Below are positions 9,446 through 18,145 of a DNA stretch of 64,000 nt, in pieces. Numbering within the stretch: the stretch's first letter is position 1; every line of letters begins with the position of its first letter. Made by a program: the position numbers and the translations under genes. Where the stretch lies: the NCBI GenBank assembly GCA_963837805.1, contig CAWIOU010000014.1, forward strand, positions 310,001-374,000, read 5' to 3'. Under the pieces are notes generated by a model. The model made no database searches and was not told where the DNA came from. It worked only from the letters and a program-made list of their open reading frames with translations. Origin of the DNA: Bog-756 sp963837805. Its GTDB lineage: Bacteria; Actinomycetota; Acidimicrobiia; Acidimicrobiales; RAAP-2.

Positions 9446-9757
9446 GTGACCTCGCCCCCTGACACGCCGGCTCCGGCCCCGGATCCGGCCTTCGCGGGCC
9501 CGGGGCGCACCGGGTCGGAGCCCGGGCCGGCACCGGAGTCGACGGCGACGGCCGAGTTCGGGGTGGCGGGCATGCACTGCGGGGCCTGCGTGCTCCTCAT
9601 CGAAGAGGTTCTCGCTGACCGGGCCGGGGTTCGGTCGGCCGCCGTCGATCTCGAATCGGGTCGGGCAACCGTCGACTACGACCCTTCGCTGCTCGGTGTC
9701 GACGAGCTGCGCGCCACCATCGAAGAGGCCGGGTACCCGGCCACGCCGGTCGGCTAG
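9446..9757 (+). CDS. Small heavy-metal-associated (HMA) domain copper chaperone
   Basis: 103 residues, GTG start at 9446. A proline- and glycine-rich leader of about 35 residues precedes one HMA domain with the metal motif GMHCGAC (Cys 45 and 48) and the usual beta-alpha-beta-beta-alpha-beta pattern ending EEAGYPATPVG. HMA chaperones of the CopZ type hand Cu(I) to P1B ATPases. The gene ends 17 bp before the copA-like gene, so the two are almost certainly co-transcribed. The extended disordered leader is unusual for CopZ. Confidence 0.8.
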   Translation: MTSPPDTPAPAPDPAFAGPGRTGSEPGPAPESTATAEFGVAGMHCGACVLLIEEVLADRAGVRSAAVDLESGRATVDYDPSLLGVDELRATIEEAGYPATPVG

Positions 9758-9774
9758 GAGCAGCGCCGGCACCG

Positions 9775-12444
9775 ATGCTCACCGCACCCACCGAGCCACC
9801 GCTTCCCGTCGAGGGGGATCCGCCACTGGTCACCGCCGAGCTCGAGTTGGGCGGCATGCACTGCGGGGCCTGTGCCACCCGCATCCAACGATCCCTGGAT
9901 CGCCTTCCGGCCGTCGCCAGTGCGTCGGTCAACCTGGCCACGACTCGCGCCTTCATCTCCTACGATCCGGGACGGCTGGACCAGGATGATCTCTGCCGGG
10001 CCGTGTCCGCGGTGGGCTATTCGGCCTCACCGGTCGACCCGGCAACCGACAACCGCGATGAGGACTCCGACCACTGGGGAAGACGGGCGGCGATCTCATG
10101 GCCGTTGGCCATCGCCGCTCTGGTCGTGGCTTTGGCCGCTCCGGAGACCGCGTTCGCCGGCTGGACCGTTCTGGCTCTCGGGATCATCGTCGAGGTCGCC
10201 GGTGGTTGGCCCTTCCTCCGCGACAGTGCAAGGTTGCTCCGGCACGGTGCCACCAGCATGGACACCCTCATCGCACTGGGCACCCTGGCCGCGTTGGCGG
10301 TCAGCGCCGTCGAAGCGATCGCCCTGGGCGGCCGCCACCTCCACCTTGGAGGGAGCGGCGCATTCGCCGCCCGGCTGCACGGAGTCATGGCGCCCCTCAT
10401 CATCGCCATCCTGGTGACCGGACGGGCGGTCGAGTCCAAAGCTCGCGCTCGAGCGGCTCGGGCCATGCACTCGCTCCTCTCGCTACGGCCGCCGACGGCA
10501 CGGGTCGTGGCCCGAGAGGATGACGAGGCCGGGGAACTGGTTGCTCCGGAGAGCGTCCCGGTCGGCGCGCTGGTGCGGGTGAGGCCGGGCGAGGCTATTC
10601 CCCTCGACGGAACGGTGGTGTCGGGCTGGTCACCGGTCGACGAATCGATGCTCACCGGTGAACCGCTTCCGGTGGACCGGGGGATCGGGGACCCGGTGAC
10701 CGGCGGGACCCGCAGCGGCAGCGGTGTGCTGGTGATCCGGGTCGGAGCGGTGGCCGCCGAATCCGTCCTGGCCCGGCTCCAGCGCCTGGTCGACGATGCC
10801 CAGCGGGACAAGGCGCCCCTGCAGCGCATCGCCGACCGCATCAGCGGCGTCTTCGTGCCGGCGGTCCTCGCCGGTTCCGCCGTCACCTTCCTGATCTGGT
10901 GGCTGGTCATCGGGAACCTGGGGCGAGCCGTCCTCAGCGGACTGGCGGTGCTCCTGGTGGCCTGTCCCTGCGCCATGGGGCTGGCCGCGCCGGTGGCCAT
11001 GATGGTCGGCTGCGGCCGGGCCGCGGCGATGGGCATCTTCGTCCGCAGCGGCGACGTGCTCGAGCGCCTGGCCAAGGTGACCGGGGTGGTCTTCGACAAG
11101 ACGGGAACCCTCACCGAGCGTCACGCCGAGGTGACCCTGGTGGCTGGAGCCACCGGCACGTCCGAGGACGAGGTGCTGTCGTTGGCGGCGTCGGTGGAAG
11201 CGGAGAATGAACACCCGATTGCGGTGGCCATCTTGGCGGCAGCCCCCGCCGGTTCCCCGGCCGCCGATGTGCGGTCCGTCCCCGGGTCGGGCGTGGTCGG
11301 GGTTGTCGGAGGTCGTAGGGTCGAAGTCTCCCGGTTGGTCCCGGACCGACTACCGGTCTCGCTCCGGGATACCGCCGCCGAACGGTTCGAGCGGGGCGAG
11401 ACGGTCGTCATGGTGGAACGAGACGACGAGACCATCGGGGTGATCGCCCTCAACACGCCCCTCAGGATCGAGGCCAAGCCGGCCGTCGCCCATCTCCGTT
11501 CGATGGGTCTCCCGTCGGCCGTGCTCAGCGGCGACAGTGAGCCTGCTGTCCGCACTGTGGCCGCCGAACTGGGCATCACCGAGGCCGAGAGCGGCCTGAG
11601 CCCGGCCGGCAAGGTCGAGGCCCTGGCCGCCATGCGAAGAGATTCGCAGCAGGTGGTGATGGTCGGTGACGGGGTCAACGATGCCCCGGCGCTGGCCGCG
11701 GCCGATGTCGGCTGCGCCATAGGGAGCGGATCAGAGGCTGCTCTGGCCAACAGTGACCTCGCCCTCCTGGGCAACGACCTCCAGGGGGTCCCCGCGGCGA
11801 TCGGCGTGGCCGGGTCGACCTACTCCGTCATCAGGCAGAACTTCGGATGGGCCATGGGCTACAACGTCGCCGCGCTTCCTCTGGCCGCCTTCGGGCTCCT
11901 CGATCCGCTGGTGGCGGCGGTGGCCATGGGGCTGTCCAGCCTGATCGTGGTGCTCAACAGCCTGCGGCTGACCAGGCTGGGCCGGACCGGGCTGTCCCAC
12001 GTGGGCACGGCGCGCTCCGTCCATGGCCGACGGGGTCTGATTGTCTCGGTGGCGCTCCCGGTGGTCCTGTTTGCCGGGTTGATCCTGGTCAGCCAGGCGG
12101 TATCCCCTGCCCGCGGCCAATCGCTGTTGCCGACCCTCCCCTCGATCACGACGACCGGTGTGCCCGGCGGGGGGTCGGTGGAGAGCTATCTCGACCCGGG
12201 GGGGGTGGGCGTGAATCAGTTCCATGTCATCTTCAGCGGCTCAGCCTCGGAACAGGCCTCGGTCTTCCCGCACGTCACCGCCAGCCTCGACGGGGGGACC
12301 GCTCAGGTCCTCCGGCAGCTGAAGGTCAGCCCTGGGCACTACACCGACTTCGTGGTCATCTCCCGCGGCCGGTGGCGCTTCCACGTGACCGGCGCCTTTG
12401 GCGGAAGGCCGTTCTCGTTCACGGTGATCCGCTCCGTTTCCTGA
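9775..12444 (+). CDS. copA: Copper-translocating P1B-type ATPase with C-terminal extracytoplasmic extension
   Basis: 889 residues. N-terminal HMA domain with GGMHCGAC (Cys 30/33), then a membrane region. Actuator sequence DESMLTGEPLP, intramembrane CPC motif near residue 397 (LVACPCAMG), phosphorylation loop DKTGTLTE near 441, nucleotide-domain ENEHPIA and hinge GDGVNDAPAL near 630. The final pair of helices contains GYN and MGLSS, the Cu(I)-type signatures. Thus it exports Cu(I). Unlike ordinary CopA, after residue 735 it continues with a further hydrophobic helix and about 115 residues predicted outside, containing VNQFHVIFSGSA and HYTDFVVISRGRWRFHVTGA, reminiscent of YtkA/CopC-type domains. 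CopA identity is secure; the tail is unexplained. Confidence 0.92.
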   Translation: MLTAPTEPPLPVEGDPPLVTAELELGGMHCGACATRIQRSLDRLPAVASASVNLATTRAFISYDPGRLDQDDLCRAVSAVGYSASPVDPATDNRDEDSDHWGRRAAISWPLAIAALVVALAAPETAFAGWTVLALGIIVEVAGGWPFLRDSARLLRHGATSMDTLIALGTLAALAVSAVEAIALGGRHLHLGGSGAFAARLHGVMAPLIIAILVTGRAVESKARARAARAMHSLLSLRPPTARVVAREDDEAGELVAPESVPVGALVRVRPGEAIPLDGTVVSGWSPVDESMLTGEPLPVDRGIGDPVTGGTRSGSGVLVIRVGAVAAESVLARLQRLVDDAQRDKAPLQRIADRISGVFVPAVLAGSAVTFLIWWLVIGNLGRAVLSGLAVLLVACPCAMGLAAPVAMMVGCGRAAAMGIFVRSGDVLERLAKVTGVVFDKTGTLTERHAEVTLVAGATGTSEDEVLSLAASVEAENEHPIAVAILAAAPAGSPAADVRSVPGSGVVGVVGGRRVEVSRLVPDRLPVSLRDTAAERFERGETVVMVERDDETIGVIALNTPLRIEAKPAVAHLRSMGLPSAVLSGDSEPAVRTVAAELGITEAESGLSPAGKVEALAAMRRDSQQVVMVGDGVNDAPALAAADVGCAIGSGSEAALANSDLALLGNDLQGVPAAIGVAGSTYSVIRQNFGWAMGYNVAALPLAAFGLLDPLVAAVAMGLSSLIVVLNSLRLTRLGRTGLSHVGTARSVHGRRGLIVSVALPVVLFAGLILVSQAVSPARGQSLLPTLPSITTTGVPGGGSVESYLDPGGVGVNQFHVIFSGSASEQASVFPHVTASLDGGTAQVLRQLKVSPGHYTDFVVISRGRWRFHVTGAFGGRPFSFTVIRSVS

Positions 12445-12497
12445 GGCCGACACCACTCCACCGGTTCAGCGGGCAGGACTCCACGGGGCCGACCCCG

Positions 12498-13034
12498 TCA
12501 ATCTCCTGACCAGCACCCCAGGATGACATCGCCTACGGTGACGGCCACATCGCCGGAGCTGGTCGCCGGCACGCCGAATTGGGGCGGCAGACCGGAAATG
12601 TCGACCAACAACACCTTCCAGTCCTTGCGCACAACGATCGAGCCGTCGGTGGTCTGGAACGCCCCCTGACCGAGTCCTTGCAGGCTCCGCTTCTTGCCCA
12701 TCCGGGCGGCCAGCCCATTGAAGTAGGCGAGCGTCTGGCTCCAACTGGACAGCTCCTTGATCGACAGTGTCATCGATCCGCTCGGATACGCATATCGGCA
12801 GACGTAGAGATGATCGGCCCAGGTCGGTGTGGATACCGTCGCTGTCTCCCCCAGCGTGGAGGTCAGGTCGTGTTGCGCCTCCTTCTCGCACACCATTTTG
12901 GCGATCTCCGACGGATGCGGTCCGGCGGGCAGGGGTGCCTTGGTCGTCGGGGTCGCGTTGGAACCGGTGGTCGCCGTCGAGCATCCGGCACCCAGCATGG
13001 CGATGACCGCGATCACGACTACCCGACTGCGCAC
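12498..13034 (-). CDS. Putative lipoprotein
   Basis: 178 residues from GTG 13034. A short signal peptide ends in a lipobox (LGAGCS, Cys about residue 18), so it is probably a lipid-anchored extracytoplasmic protein. A Thr/Ser-rich linker leads to a small globular domain with three further cysteines (MVCEKEAQ, YVCRYAY, LGCWSGD) and a GLGQGAF motif, as in DUF-type actinobacterial lipoproteins. It is convergent with copA, separated by 53 bp. The function is unknown; any link to copper is positional only. Confidence 0.75.
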   Translation of the reverse strand: MRSRVVVIAVIAMLGAGCSTATTGSNATPTTKAPLPAGPHPSEIAKMVCEKEAQHDLTSTLGETATVSTPTWADHLYVCRYAYPSGSMTLSIKELSSWSQTLAYFNGLAARMGKKRSLQGLGQGAFQTTDGSIVVRKDWKVLLVDISGLPPQFGVPATSSGDVAVTVGDVILGCWSGD

Positions 13035-13070
13035 GACCTGAGGGTACCAGTCTCGATCGATATTCCCAGG

Positions 13071-14345
13071 TCAGCTGCGTCGGATCGGTGAGCCGGGCGA
13101 TCCCGGTGGCCCTGCCCGTCCGGGTGGTTCGAGGACGCAGACGAGTTCGACGTGCTCGGTCATCGGGAACAGGTCATACCCGCGCAACGAGCGGATCGTC
13201 CACCGGGCATCAAGCATCACGCGGAGATCCCGCGAGAAGGTGGCCGGGTCGCAGGACACGTAGGCGATACGACGGGGTGGGGGGTCCAGCGATGCCAACG
13301 CCTCCATCACCGGCCTCCCGGCACCCTCGCGGGCGGGGTCGAGGACGACCACGTCGGGCGACCCCACCGTTCGGGCCACCGACTCGGCACTCACCTCCGA
13401 TCGCACGACCCTGACCTGGGGAAAGCCTGCGGTGTTGCGGGTTGCGTCGACGCACGCCCGACGGCTGCGTTCGAGGGCCAGCACCGCGCCGCCGGGTCCG
13501 ACCGCCCTGGCCAAGGGGACCGAGAACAGGCCGGCACCCGAGAACAGATCGACGGCCCGCTCCCCCTCGCTCGGCTCGAGACCTTCGAGCACGCATCGGG
13601 TGAGGTGGGCGGGCGCTCCGGGATGGACCTGCCAGAAAACACCGGCACTGACCTCGAATCCATGACCGAGCACCTCGAACCTCGACCGCTGCGGTCCCCG
13701 CACCGAACGTCCGTTGACGACGAGGCCCCCGTCGGTGTCCGGCTCGGCATCGAGTCTCTTGCGCCCCGTCTCAACCGAGACAACCGGGGGGCCGCCGTCG
13801 GGCGTGGCTGTCACCTCGACGTGATGCGCCCCCTTCCACCGGGACGACCCGGCCCCGACCCGGTTCACGGCGGCCGATGCGATCGGGCACTGGTCGACCG
13901 GTTCGATGTCGTGGGAGCGATGTCGGTGGAATCCGGCCCGACCGGCGGGATCGACGGCGAACCTGACCCGGGTCCGCCATCCCAGCCCGTCGGACGCACC
14001 ATCGACCGCCTCGACCGCCACCTCCCGATCGATCCCGGCCACCCGCCGCAGCTGTTCGGACACCAGAGTCGCCTTGAGGTCCCGCTGGGCCGCCAGCGAG
14101 ACGTGCTGCCAGTCGCACCCTCCACACCGCCCCGGTCCGGCGTGGGGACATGCCGGTTCGACCCGGTCTCCGGACGGCTCGAGCACCTGCACCGCGTCGG
14201 CTCGCAGGAACGACGGCGATTCGTCGGTCACTTCGGCCACCACCCGCTCGCCCGGGAGGGCGTGGCGGACAAAGACCACCCGCCCGTCCTCCGCCCGGGC
14301 CACGCACCCCCCACCGGCTGCGATGGCTCCGGTCACCAGCTCCAT
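13071..14345 (-). CDS. Class I SAM-dependent RNA methyltransferase, TrmA/RlmD-like
   Basis: 424 residues. ATG 14345 is chosen because GGGAG lies six bases upstream; an ATG two codons earlier has no spaced ribosome site. N-terminal TRAM-like strand region, then an Fe-S type cysteine set (CPHAGPGRCGGCDW and a later DQCPIA), the SAM-binding motif DLFSGAGLFSVPLA, the motif VVLDPAREG, and the catalytic cysteine in YVSCDPATFSRDL. This is the uracil-C5 methyltransferase fold acting on tRNA or 23S rRNA; the exact target position is not decided. It diverges from the nitroreductase gene across 114 bp. Confidence 0.85.
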   Translation of the reverse strand: MELVTGAIAAGGGCVARAEDGRVVFVRHALPGERVVAEVTDESPSFLRADAVQVLEPSGDRVEPACPHAGPGRCGGCDWQHVSLAAQRDLKATLVSEQLRRVAGIDREVAVEAVDGASDGLGWRTRVRFAVDPAGRAGFHRHRSHDIEPVDQCPIASAAVNRVGAGSSRWKGAHHVEVTATPDGGPPVVSVETGRKRLDAEPDTDGGLVVNGRSVRGPQRSRFEVLGHGFEVSAGVFWQVHPGAPAHLTRCVLEGLEPSEGERAVDLFSGAGLFSVPLARAVGPGGAVLALERSRRACVDATRNTAGFPQVRVVRSEVSAESVARTVGSPDVVVLDPAREGAGRPVMEALASLDPPPRRIAYVSCDPATFSRDLRVMLDARWTIRSLRGYDLFPMTEHVELVCVLEPPGRAGPPGSPGSPIRRS

Positions 14346-14459
14346 CACCATCTCCCGGTCATAGCAGGTCGCTCGGGGATACGGTGAAGCGACACGACCG
14401 CGGCTGCCGCCGCCGATGATGGTGCCGGCACGCCGGACTGGGCCGAAGAGGGAGGGAAC

Positions 14460-15122
14460 GTGGACATCGAGGAAGCGCTCTACACGACCAGAGCGATGCG
14501 ACGGGTGCGACCCGATCCGGTGCCACTCGACGTGCAGGAGAAGATCCTCGACGCAGCCATCAGGGCCCCGACGGGTGGAAACGCCCAGAACTGGAAATTT
14601 CTCCTGGTCGACGACCCCGAGGTGATCGGGCGTATCGGGCCCCTCTACCGCGATTCCATCGAGCAACTGTGGACGACCATCTATGCCGAGCGTCTGGCCG
14701 CGGCAGCCGAGAACCCCGAAGCCGACGAGAGCATCCAGATGATCAAGGTGCAACGGTCGGCGCAGTGGTTGGCCGACCACTTCGAGGAGGTGCCGTTGTA
14801 CCTGTTCGGCTTCGTCCTCGCCGATCCGACCGGTGGCTCCATCTTCCCGGCCGTGTGGAGCGCCCAGTTGGCGGCGCGTGGACAGGGCGTGGGGAGCTCG
14901 CTCACCGTGGTCCTCGGGGTCTTCCACCCCGACGAAGTCTTCGAGATCCTCGGTGTCCCCCGTGACCAGCATTGGGTCATGTCCTGCTGCGTGAGTTTCG
15001 GGTATCCGACCGGAAGGTGGGCAGTGGCGCCCCGCAGACCGGTCCACGAGGTGTCCTACCGCAATCGATGGGGCTCACCGGTCGGATTCGTCGTCGACAC
15101 CCCGCTCTGGCCGGCGGGGTAG
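14460..15122 (+). CDS. Nitroreductase family protein
   Basis: 220 residues, GTG start with GGAGGGAAC. Typical N-terminus for FMN nitroreductases: TTRAMRRVRPDPVP, then IRAPTGGNAQNWKFLLV (FMN phosphate contacts), and a C-terminal GQGVGSSLTVVLGVF, then VPRDQHWVMSCCVSFGYPTG, the usual glycine-rich end. Family members are NAD(P)H-dependent flavin enzymes reducing nitroaromatics, quinones or halogenated compounds. It is alone on its strand between the RNA methyltransferase and the copper monooxygenase genes; the substrate is unknown. Confidence 0.85.
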   Translation: MDIEEALYTTRAMRRVRPDPVPLDVQEKILDAAIRAPTGGNAQNWKFLLVDDPEVIGRIGPLYRDSIEQLWTTIYAERLAAAAENPEADESIQMIKVQRSAQWLADHFEEVPLYLFGFVLADPTGGSIFPAVWSAQLAARGQGVGSSLTVVLGVFHPDEVFEILGVPRDQHWVMSCCVSFGYPTGRWAVAPRRPVHEVSYRNRWGSPVGFVVDTPLWPAG

Positions 15123-15244
15123 CCGCCCGAGCAGGACGGTCCCGGCCGGCGGGCCGCCGGATCCCCTGAGCGGGCTTTCGGCCGTCTCACTGGACCGGAT
15201 TCCGGATCGGGACATCGGTTCGGCCACCGGGCTACTCTTTAGCT

Positions 15245-16381
15245 GTGCGTCCCTCCCGAATTGCCCTCGTCATCGGTGCCCTCGTCCTGGTTGCGGCCGG
15301 TCTGACCGCGGCCTTCTCCGGGGGCACCAAGGCGCAGGCTTCGGCCCACCCGATCACCACCATCTCGATCAAGCAGGCGTCTGCATACACACCCAAAGCC
15401 CCGCCCGGGGCGACGGACGACTACCACTGCACCGTCATGAATCCGCACGTCAAGCGGAATTCGTACATCATCTCCAGCCAATTCTTCCCCGGCAGCGGCG
15501 AAGACCACCACGCCATTCTCTTCCTGGTGCCGCCGGACCTGGCCGCCAAGGCCGAGGCCGACAATGTCAACGGGCAGGGTTGGTCATGCTTCGGCGAGAC
15601 ACCCATTCCCGACACCGGCCTGAACCAGATTTCCAACACGCCGTGGCTCAGCGCCTGGGCCCCCGGCCACGGGTTGGACAACCTGCCCAAGGGGACAGGG
15701 ATCTATCTCCCGGCCGGAAGTCTCGTGGTCATGCAGGTCCACTACAACCTGCTGGTGGGAGACAAGCCGGTGAAGAACTCGCTGGTGCTCAACACGGTGC
15801 CGGCGTCGACGCCGCTCCTGCCCCTGAAGCTCGACCTGCTGCCTGCGCCACCGGACGTCCCCTGCCCGTCAGGTGTGACCGGTCCCCTGTGCAACCGGAC
15901 CGCCTCGCTGACCAATCTCGGCCAGCGCTTCGGCCAGAGCGCCATCGGGTTCGTGAACACCCTCGAATCGGTGTGCGGCCGCAATCCGGCAGACCCCCCC
16001 GTGGGTGATTCGACCTCCTGCAGCTGGCCGGTCTACAGCAGCGGCTACATCGTCAGGGTCGGAGCCCACATGCATCTTCTGGGCTCCACCTTCAAGATGG
16101 TCCTCAACCCGGGCACACCCGGGGCGAAGACCATCCTCAACGTTCCCAACTACAACTTCCACTACCAACGGGCCTACAACCTGAAGACGCCGGTGAAGGT
16201 GATGCCCGGCGACAAGATCCAGGTGACGTGCACCTATGACCCCACGCTGGCCCAGGAACTGCCCACGCTCCGGAAGCTCCCGCCCCACTTCGTCACCTGG
16301 GGTGACGGATCGTCCGACGAGATGTGCCTCGGGCTGACGGAGACGGCGACCACCCTTCCCAACCCCCACTATCCGGTCTAG
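15245..16381 (+). CDS. PHM-like copper type II monooxygenase, secreted
   Basis: 378 residues, GTG start, signal peptide about residues 1-34. The two-copper site of peptidylglycine hydroxylating and dopamine beta-monooxygenases is visible. The CuH ligands are HH at 88-89 (GEDHHAILFL) and His 166 (MQVHYN). The CuM ligands are His 275 and 277 (GAHMHLLG) and Met 360 (SSDEMCLG). Conserved cysteines (YHC, WSCFG, VTCT, EMC) fit the disulfides of the fold. Family enzymes hydroxylate a C-H bond using O2 and ascorbate. The natural bacterial substrate is unknown. The next gene, a secreted lipoprotein, starts 12 bp later and is probably in the same transcript. Confidence 0.85.
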   Translation: MRPSRIALVIGALVLVAAGLTAAFSGGTKAQASAHPITTISIKQASAYTPKAPPGATDDYHCTVMNPHVKRNSYIISSQFFPGSGEDHHAILFLVPPDLAAKAEADNVNGQGWSCFGETPIPDTGLNQISNTPWLSAWAPGHGLDNLPKGTGIYLPAGSLVVMQVHYNLLVGDKPVKNSLVLNTVPASTPLLPLKLDLLPAPPDVPCPSGVTGPLCNRTASLTNLGQRFGQSAIGFVNTLESVCGRNPADPPVGDSTSCSWPVYSSGYIVRVGAHMHLLGSTFKMVLNPGTPGAKTILNVPNYNFHYQRAYNLKTPVKVMPGDKIQVTCTYDPTLAQELPTLRKLPPHFVTWGDGSSDEMCLGLTETATTLPNPHYPV

Positions 16382-16392
16382 GGCGCTTCCAG

Positions 16393-16998
16393 GTGTCGGA
16401 GACGGGGGACGTTGGTTCGGGGGACGGGCGGCGCCGATCATCGATCAGGACCGGTCGGTGGCATCTCGCCCTTGTGCTCGGAGCGGGAATCACTTCGATC
16501 CTCCTCGCCAGCTGCAGTTCATCTCCGAGCGCCAGCACGTCGACCACGACGACAAGCGCGTCCGCCTCGACCTCGGGCGGCAATGCGACCACCACGACGG
16601 CGGCGGCGGCTGGACCGGTGTACCAGGTGCGGACCGGGACGGTGAAGGGGCTCGGATCAGTGCTGGTCGACGGGAAGGGCATGACGCTCTACCTGTTCGT
16701 GCCGGACAAGCAATTGGCCACGTCCACCTGCTACGGAGCATGTGCCCAGGCCTGGCCCCCGCTCCTCCTGCCCGCGGGGGTGACCTCCCCGCTCGCCGGC
16801 CCGGGAGCGCAATCGTCGCTCCTGGGCACCACGCACCGTAGTGACGGCACCACTCAGGTGACTTACAACAAATGGCCCCTCTACCTCTGGGTGGGCGACT
16901 CCCAACCCGGCCAGGCCACTGGTCAGGGGATCAACAATCTCGGGGGGCTCTGGTACGTCCTGTCCCCTGACGGACAGGAAATCACCACCACTCCCTGA
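16393..16998 (+). CDS. Lipoprotein with repeated Yx(FWY)xxD-type motifs (COG4315-like)
   Basis: A GTG at 16393 gives about 201 residues. Arg-rich start, hydrophobic helix and lipobox (LLASCSS), then a Ser/Thr/Ala linker of about 45 residues. The globular part has the family pattern MTLYLFVPD and, later, WPLYLWVGD, with a CYGACAQAWPPLL cysteine pair between. These proteins are abundant actinobacterial secreted lipoproteins of unknown function, sometimes linked to redox or heme chemistry. Adjacent placement to the PHM-like gene suggests a shared role. An upstream in-frame ATG at 16324 would overlap that gene and is less likely. Confidence 0.75.
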   Translation: MSETGDVGSGDGRRRSSIRTGRWHLALVLGAGITSILLASCSSSPSASTSTTTTSASASTSGGNATTTTAAAAGPVYQVRTGTVKGLGSVLVDGKGMTLYLFVPDKQLATSTCYGACAQAWPPLLLPAGVTSPLAGPGAQSSLLGTTHRSDGTTQVTYNKWPLYLWVGDSQPGQATGQGINNLGGLWYVLSPDGQEITTTP

Positions 16999-17092
16999 GC
17001 TGCCGATCGGTCCGCCCGCCGGGGAAGCCGACAGTCCGGTCGTGCATGCGACGGAAAGTCGCAACCGGCCGAGTTCTGAACGACAAAAACTT

Positions 17093-17122
17093 TTGATGTC
17101 GCTCAGACGAAGCTGGTACCCT
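17093..17122 (+). promoter_or_regulatory. Possible sigma-70-type promoter for the GtrA gene
   Basis: TTGATG at 17093-17098 and TACCCT at 17117-17122 are 18 bp apart in the 211-bp gap 16999-17209, giving a start point near 17129 and an 80-base leader before the ATG at 17210. This is the only promoter-like pair noticed there. Confidence 0.35.
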
Positions 17123-17209
17123 TTGGCATCTCAAGGACAGGACGAGCGATCCGCGTTGTCTCGCGGTGCTCCACCCAACCGCCGACGAGAAAGTGGGGCT
17201 GCACCGGCA

Positions 17210-17860
17210 ATGAGCGAGGGGGACGCATTCCTGAGCGGCCGCGTGGACGCGGACGAAGAAGCGGCTCTGAGCGGGCCGGCTCCGTTCGTCGAGACCGGGG
17301 TCAGATACGCCGACCGGGACGAGACTCGCTCCGAACCGTCTTCGTCGTCCTATCCACCCAGTCGCTACGGTCCCGTCGAACGAGGCGTCACCCGGGCCCG
17401 GGCTGCGCTATTCGGACGCCGCCAGCAGATCGCCCGACTCTGGCGCTATGCGGCGACGTCGGTGATCGCCTTTGGCCTGAGCGAGGCGATCCTGCTCATC
17501 CTCTGCGGTACCGGCACGACCGGAGCGACGGTCGGCGCGCTCATCGCCAACGTGGCCACGACGATTCCGTCCTATCTGATGAGCCGCTACTGGATCTGGA
17601 AGGACGCCGAACGATCCCGGGTCGGTCGTCAGGTGGTCCTGTACTGGGCCACTTCGGCGGCGAGCATCATCCTGACGAGCCTGGCCACGGGAGCCCTCGC
17701 CAAACTCATCCCGGTCGGACAACGGTTCCATCTCGTGTTGATCGGCGTTGCCTTCCTCGTGGTCAACGTCTTCTTCTGGTTCGCAAAATTCGTCGTGTAC
17801 CACAAGTTCATCTTCCCCTCCGGCTCCGCCGAGAGGGCGGCTCCCAGCACGACGGTCTGA
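17210..17860 (+). CDS. GtrA family membrane protein
   Basis: 217 residues from ATG 17210; the in-frame extension upstream to 17042 has no family similarity and overlaps the likely promoter. An acidic N-terminal part of about 70 residues precedes four TM helices with the GtrA pattern: WRYAATSVIAFGLSEAI, ANVATTIPSYLMSRYWIWK, a third helix, and VNVFFWFAKFVVYHKFIFP. GtrA proteins are thought to flip or support transfer of prenyl-linked sugars for cell-envelope glycosylation. No glycosyltransferase gene is adjacent here, so the partner is elsewhere. Confidence 0.85.
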   Translation: MSEGDAFLSGRVDADEEAALSGPAPFVETGVRYADRDETRSEPSSSSYPPSRYGPVERGVTRARAALFGRRQQIARLWRYAATSVIAFGLSEAILLILCGTGTTGATVGALIANVATTIPSYLMSRYWIWKDAERSRVGRQVVLYWATSAASIILTSLATGALAKLIPVGQRFHLVLIGVAFLVVNVFFWFAKFVVYHKFIFPSGSAERAAPSTTV

Positions 17861-18001
17861 TCGGATCCCGGGCCGGATCGCGCCGGGTCATGCGGTGGGG
17901 GCCGAACGGGTCCTTGTCGATCGTTCGAGCGTTCCCTCGACGGCATGAGCTTCGCTCGATGGCAAGAATGCTGCCGCGTTAAGCTCTCCACTCCGAAGCA
18001 C

Positions 18002-18072
18002 GCGGCTGTAGCTCAATGGTAGAGCCTCAGTTTTCCAAACTGATGACGAGGGTTCGATCCCCTTCAGCCGCT
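18002..18072 (+). tRNA. tRNA-Gly (anticodon TCC)
   Basis: Folds into a complete cloverleaf: acceptor GCGGCTG/CAGCCGC, D stem GCTC/GAGC, anticodon stem TCAGT/ACTGA around the loop TTTCCAA (anticodon TCC, reading GGA), and T arm GAGGG-TTCGATC-CCCTT. Length is 71 bases with discriminator T and no encoded CCA. It follows a 141-bp gap after gtrA in which no other feature is seen. Confidence 0.95.
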
Positions 18073-18145
18073 CTCTGTGCCCTCCGAACTGAGAGCTGTC
18101 GGGTTGGCAGCCTCAGGGAGAGTCTGGTCCCTCATCGATGATCGC

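Noticed and set aside
18002..18072. tRNA-linked attachment site with island
   Set aside because: No integrase and no repeat of the tRNA end was found nearby, so not listed as an attachment site.
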